Shown here piece by piece: positions 50,662 to 53,667 of a stretch of DNA of 53,667 nt. Below the pieces are notes generated by a model, which was not told the DNA's origin, searched no databases, and worked only from the letters and a program-made list of their open reading frames with translations. A program made the translations under genes and the position numbers. How positions within the stretch are numbered: the stretch's first letter is position 1; the number at the start of each line of letters is the position of its first letter. Source of the DNA: Mesostigma viride (Eukaryota > Streptophyta > Mesostigmatophyceae > Mesostigmatales > Mesostigmataceae); assembly GCA_009746045.1 (NCBI GenBank), contig RPFO01000474.1, positions 1-53,667 on the forward strand, written 5' to 3'.

Positions 50662-52611
50662 ATGTCACGATGCACCAGGAAGACGTTGCAGGGGAGACAA
50701 TGCCTCCACGCCGCGGTCGGAAGGGGCAAGACTTGCGCCACGCACCTGGCCTGTTCTGCAAGACGGAGGGGAGTGCACGTGGCGAGACAGGGGGGAGGGG
50801 GCGCGTGGAATGGACCGCCTCTCCCGCCCGGCGTGTGGGACTCCCTGCCCACGGACGTCGTCCGGGATATCGCGAAAAGGTCGGGTCAGTTCCTGATCGA
50901 CCCGCGCGCGATGAAGGCCGGACTCAGCGGGCTCCGGAAGATCAAAGAGGAACAGGCAAAGCCGTCGATCGAGGAACGCCGTAAGTTACCCCGGTATAAT
51001 GGGACCGTAGAACAAGACAAGCGGTACTCGGAACTTGGTGCTCAACTTAAGAAGATCAGTCCGTACTGGGATATGCTGGGTGACAAGCAGAAACTGCTAG
51101 GCAAAAACCGGATGCTGCAGGACAAGATTGACTGGCGGCTTTTCTTGGAGAGGAAGAGGGATCCCGGCGACAAGAAAACGTGGTTCAACCCGAAGACGCA
51201 GCGGTTCGAAGAGCCCGACCCGCGAGTCGAGTTCTTCGAACGCCGCACCGCCGGACTCGACGCGTCCGAGTTTCCCACCAAGGAACAATTCGAGAAGGAA
51301 TTCGCGCAGTACTTGGAGGAATTGAAAAAGGGAGACCGCGACCTCTTGGACGAACCCCGCCGTCGTGGCGCGCACTTCGACCGCCGGCCGTCGACGGACA
51401 TCCGCACGCGAGTGGACAAGACTCTACCGACCCTAGACGATCTGGAAATACCGATGAAGAACGTCGTGAAGGAACTCGAGCTGCGTCTGGGCAAGAAACG
51501 CAACCAGCTCCTCAAGGACGGGAAGCTGGACCTCACCGACGCGGACCTCGACACGTTCGCGCGCGTACTAAACAAGCACGTGTTCGGAGGCGCCATGCCG
51601 GACGACGTCGTGTTCGAATTCCCCTCCCAGGACATCGTCAAAACACTGGACAGCAGATTCCTGGGAGTGACACTCGACTCTGGAAAGTATATAGGACTGA
51701 ACCATGGTACTTTCGAAAAAGACTTTAATAAGGCTCTGAACAATCCGAAAATATCATATCGCATTGACAGCATGAAGCCAGAGTCCCAGATGGAAGCGAT
51801 CGCGCGAGTCGTAGGACACGAAATGGTGCATTCCGCGATGGATCATTTTGCCAAGGATAAGCGCGGCGATCGCGTCAAGGAGATCAAATACGATTACCAC
51901 GGTCCCCTATTCGAGAAGCTCAACCGTCTATGGCTGGGGACCAATAACAACGACACCTCTGAGGTTTATGCCGACATGACTCGCGAGCAATTGGAGGAGA
52001 AACGAATGAAAGATCGACGACACAAAATGCAATGGAATCCCTCGTACAAGGGAACGATGAACACGAAAGAGTATTTGGATCATGTCGAGCGGGAAGACAA
52101 GGAATACTACGCGGGGCTGCCGCTCAAAGAGGCGCGTGATAGGCACAAGGCGCGGAAGGAGAGCGCGAGAAGAATCGTCCGGCGGAGACGTACGAAGAGC
52201 GGTACGGCGACGAGTGGTGGTACGGCATGGCCAAGGACAGGTTCGACAATATGGGAGTACAACAAGGGACGGACGGATACACGACGCCCGTGGACAAGTC
52301 GGACGACGAAGCGGAGGAATGCAAGACGCGCCCGCCGGTCAGGCGAAGGGTCCGTCGGGCCGCGTTCCATGGGGCTTTCAAAAAAAGGGTCCCGACGGGA
52401 TTCCGGCGGGCTCCCATTCGACTTCATCGTTCCGCCTTCGCCTGCTTCTCGCCCTCGCCGAACATCTTGGCGCGTGCTCCTTCCCTTCGTGCGTGGACAC
52501 GACGTCGACGAGACACCTCCACGTCTTGATCGTACTCGTGGAGGACGTCTGGTGGTCGTGGACTCCCCCCGGTCCACGTGCCCTTCGTGTCGGCTGATTG
52601 TTTGCTCGTGA
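50662..52611 (+). CDS. SprT-like metalloprotease with zinc knuckle and F-box-like segment
   Basis: As read 649 residues. The N-terminus (SRCTRKTLQGRQC, then GKTCATHLACS) is the mini zinc knuckle shared with four other genes. An F-box-like line follows (WDSLPTDVVRDIAKRS, about 59-74). The middle is charged helix. The SprT-type zinc protease core is at about 382-420: VVGHEMVHSAMDHF (HExxH, His near 386) and DYHGPLFEKLN (third ligand). SprT/Spartan proteases clear DNA-protein crosslinks. Near 52160 natural coding moves to another frame (ETYEERYGDEWWYGMAKD), so the last 150 residues as read are wrong and the true end is uncertain, perhaps near 52400-52530. Confidence 0.7.
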   Translation: MSRCTRKTLQGRQCLHAAVGRGKTCATHLACSARRRGVHVARQGGGGAWNGPPLPPGVWDSLPTDVVRDIAKRSGQFLIDPRAMKAGLSGLRKIKEEQAKPSIEERRKLPRYNGTVEQDKRYSELGAQLKKISPYWDMLGDKQKLLGKNRMLQDKIDWRLFLERKRDPGDKKTWFNPKTQRFEEPDPRVEFFERRTAGLDASEFPTKEQFEKEFAQYLEELKKGDRDLLDEPRRRGAHFDRRPSTDIRTRVDKTLPTLDDLEIPMKNVVKELELRLGKKRNQLLKDGKLDLTDADLDTFARVLNKHVFGGAMPDDVVFEFPSQDIVKTLDSRFLGVTLDSGKYIGLNHGTFEKDFNKALNNPKISYRIDSMKPESQMEAIARVVGHEMVHSAMDHFAKDKRGDRVKEIKYDYHGPLFEKLNRLWLGTNNNDTSEVYADMTREQLEEKRMKDRRHKMQWNPSYKGTMNTKEYLDHVEREDKEYYAGLPLKEARDRHKARKESARRIVRRRRTKSGTATSGGTAWPRTGSTIWEYNKGRTDTRRPWTSRTTKRRNARRARRSGEGSVGPRSMGLSKKGSRRDSGGLPFDFIVPPSPASRPRRTSWRVLLPFVRGHDVDETPPRLDRTRGGRLVVVDSPRSTCPSCRLIVCS

Positions 52612-53638
52612 CCGTCTTCACGACCTCCTCCACTTCAGCTTCGGGTTCTCGGACTTGCTCCGCCGCGTCGGCCTGTGGACGACGTGACGCGCGCGGTGCC
52701 CTGGACGTCAATTCTTCCTCCGGAGGAAGAGCACCGTGCCCCCCGCCAGGAAGCGCGGTGTCCGACCACGATCCCGAGGGACCGACGACCCCGCATCATC
52801 GCGACCTTGCCGATCGTCTGTACAGATCCCACGAGCGATTCCATGCTATACGATAGGAGACGAAAAATACGCCGGCCGCGGCGTCTGGGAGGTGCTCGAC
52901 CACCTCGAACGTCGGCTGCCCGCCTCGGCACGATCTCGGTCGTACGGCGCCTTCCTGCACGGGCCTGCCTCGCCCTTGGCGCCGGCCTCTTTGCTGCGCC
53001 CGGATGCGGTCCTGCGTAAACTCCTTCGACTTTGAGCCAGGTCCTCGTTGGTACTTCCCCATGATCCTGTCGAGCGCTCGTCGGTGTATCCCGGTGCTTG
53101 ACGCCGGCGCGGATGCGTCCGGCAGCGGAGGACGATCCAGTTGTACATGGCACGACGAAGATGTCGAAGTCGGGGTCCGCCTTCATGATCTCCTCGGGTG
53201 TTCTCGGGCCTGGCCATGTCGTCGACGGCCCGCGGAGTTTGGAGCCCAAGTGCGTCGAGCGCGGCACGACCACAGACGACGCGAACCCCTTTGTCCCTTG
53301 CGTGGATGGACTTCGGGTCCTCCTTAGGCCTCGACCTTCCCGCCTGGGGACCGGCGGATCTCGCCCTCCTCGAGCCCCTCGGCCGTGGCGCGGCACGTGG
53401 CGGCCGACTAGGACGGGGCGGAGGGAGACGGGCAAAGTCAGGTCGTCGATGACCAGACGCTTGGATTCTTCGGACGAGGGGGGACGGCGCTCTTCCGCCG
53501 CCGACGGGCGGGGGCGGGCGCGGACTCCTCGCGGCGATTGGCATCACGCCGGTCGCCTGGAAACCGCGCGTGTCCTCCTCGGGAGAGGATGATGGGCTGC
53601 CGACGAGCGTTCATGAACTTACGTTGTTCGATGGCCAT
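52424..53638 (-). other. Frame-broken coding region at the right edge
   Basis: The minus strand shows protein-like fragments in alternating frames: MAIEQRKFMNARRQPIILS from ATG 53638, MKADPDFDIFVVPC near 53180, FEVVEHLPDA near 52900, SMESLVGSVQTIGKVAMMRG near 52830, and EAEVEEVVKTVTSKQ near 52640 ending at 52424. No single frame carries them. This is either one gene of about 400 codons with many indels in a poorly sequenced contig end, or a decayed gene. No family recognised. Confidence 0.4.
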
Positions 53639-53667
53639 CGGGATGGTTCTCGTACGGGGGCGGCGTT

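Noticed and set aside
1-53667. tRNA or rRNA genes
   Set aside because: I saw no cloverleaf with a convincing anticodon stem and GTTC-type loop, and no rRNA-like stretch; a covariance-model scan would be needed to exclude a divergent tRNA.

Overview
The window looks like part of a GC-rich (about 60%) genome of a large eukaryotic DNA virus of the Nucleocytoviricota type, probably infecting a protist. Supporting evidence is a poxvirus-A22-like (RuvC-fold) Holliday junction resolvase, a YqaJ-type recombination nuclease, a D5-type archaeo-eukaryotic primase, an SF2 helicase of the D6/D11 kind, a BRO/MSV199-like DNA-binding protein, two MYND fingers, an OTU protease, a SprT-like protease, many short membrane proteins, dense genes on both strands, AT-rich TATA-like signals and GT-AG introns. 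I cannot name the family or host.

Layout. 1-6.6 kb: a repeat-rich, terminal-looking segment with 29-bp tandem repeats at 53-168 and 2382-2758, an imperfect palindrome of about 0.8 kb at 3102-3892, 122-bp repeats at 5139-5402, and four zinc-finger regulator-type genes (MYND, RING-like, CxxC, MYND) with CCAAT/TATA-style promoters. 6.7-12.7 kb: a zinc-knuckle gene, a 1,129-residue protein ending in an apparently inactive OTU fold, another zinc-knuckle protein, and an intact-looking OTU protease. 12.7-23.7 kb: small structural and membrane-protein genes around a helicase. 23.7-26.3 kb: an adenosylcobalamin-dependent (class II) ribonucleotide reductase interrupted by two spliceosomal-type introns, the second holding an antisense zinc-binding ORF. 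26.4-34.7 kb: two paralogous fibre-like proteins with LamG-like modules. 36.36-46.22 kb: a direct tandem duplication of a 4.93-kb unit carrying a cob(I)alamin adenosyltransferase, primase, nucleotidyltransferase-like protein, SLATT-like membrane protein and small ORFs. 46.1-53.7 kb: structural-type genes, YqaJ nuclease, resolvase, SprT protease, and a frame-broken right edge.

The most notable system is cobalamin-based deoxynucleotide synthesis: the virus carries both the B12-dependent reductase, with all catalytic residues present once the introns are removed, and the enzyme that makes its cofactor, the latter in two copies. This could supply dNTPs independently of oxygen and of the host's class I enzyme.

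At least ten otherwise convincing genes are broken by single-base shifts, many at G, C or T runs. This suggests long-read homopolymer errors rather than mass decay. Ends and starts of those genes are therefore approximate, and the tandem duplication should be checked against raw reads.
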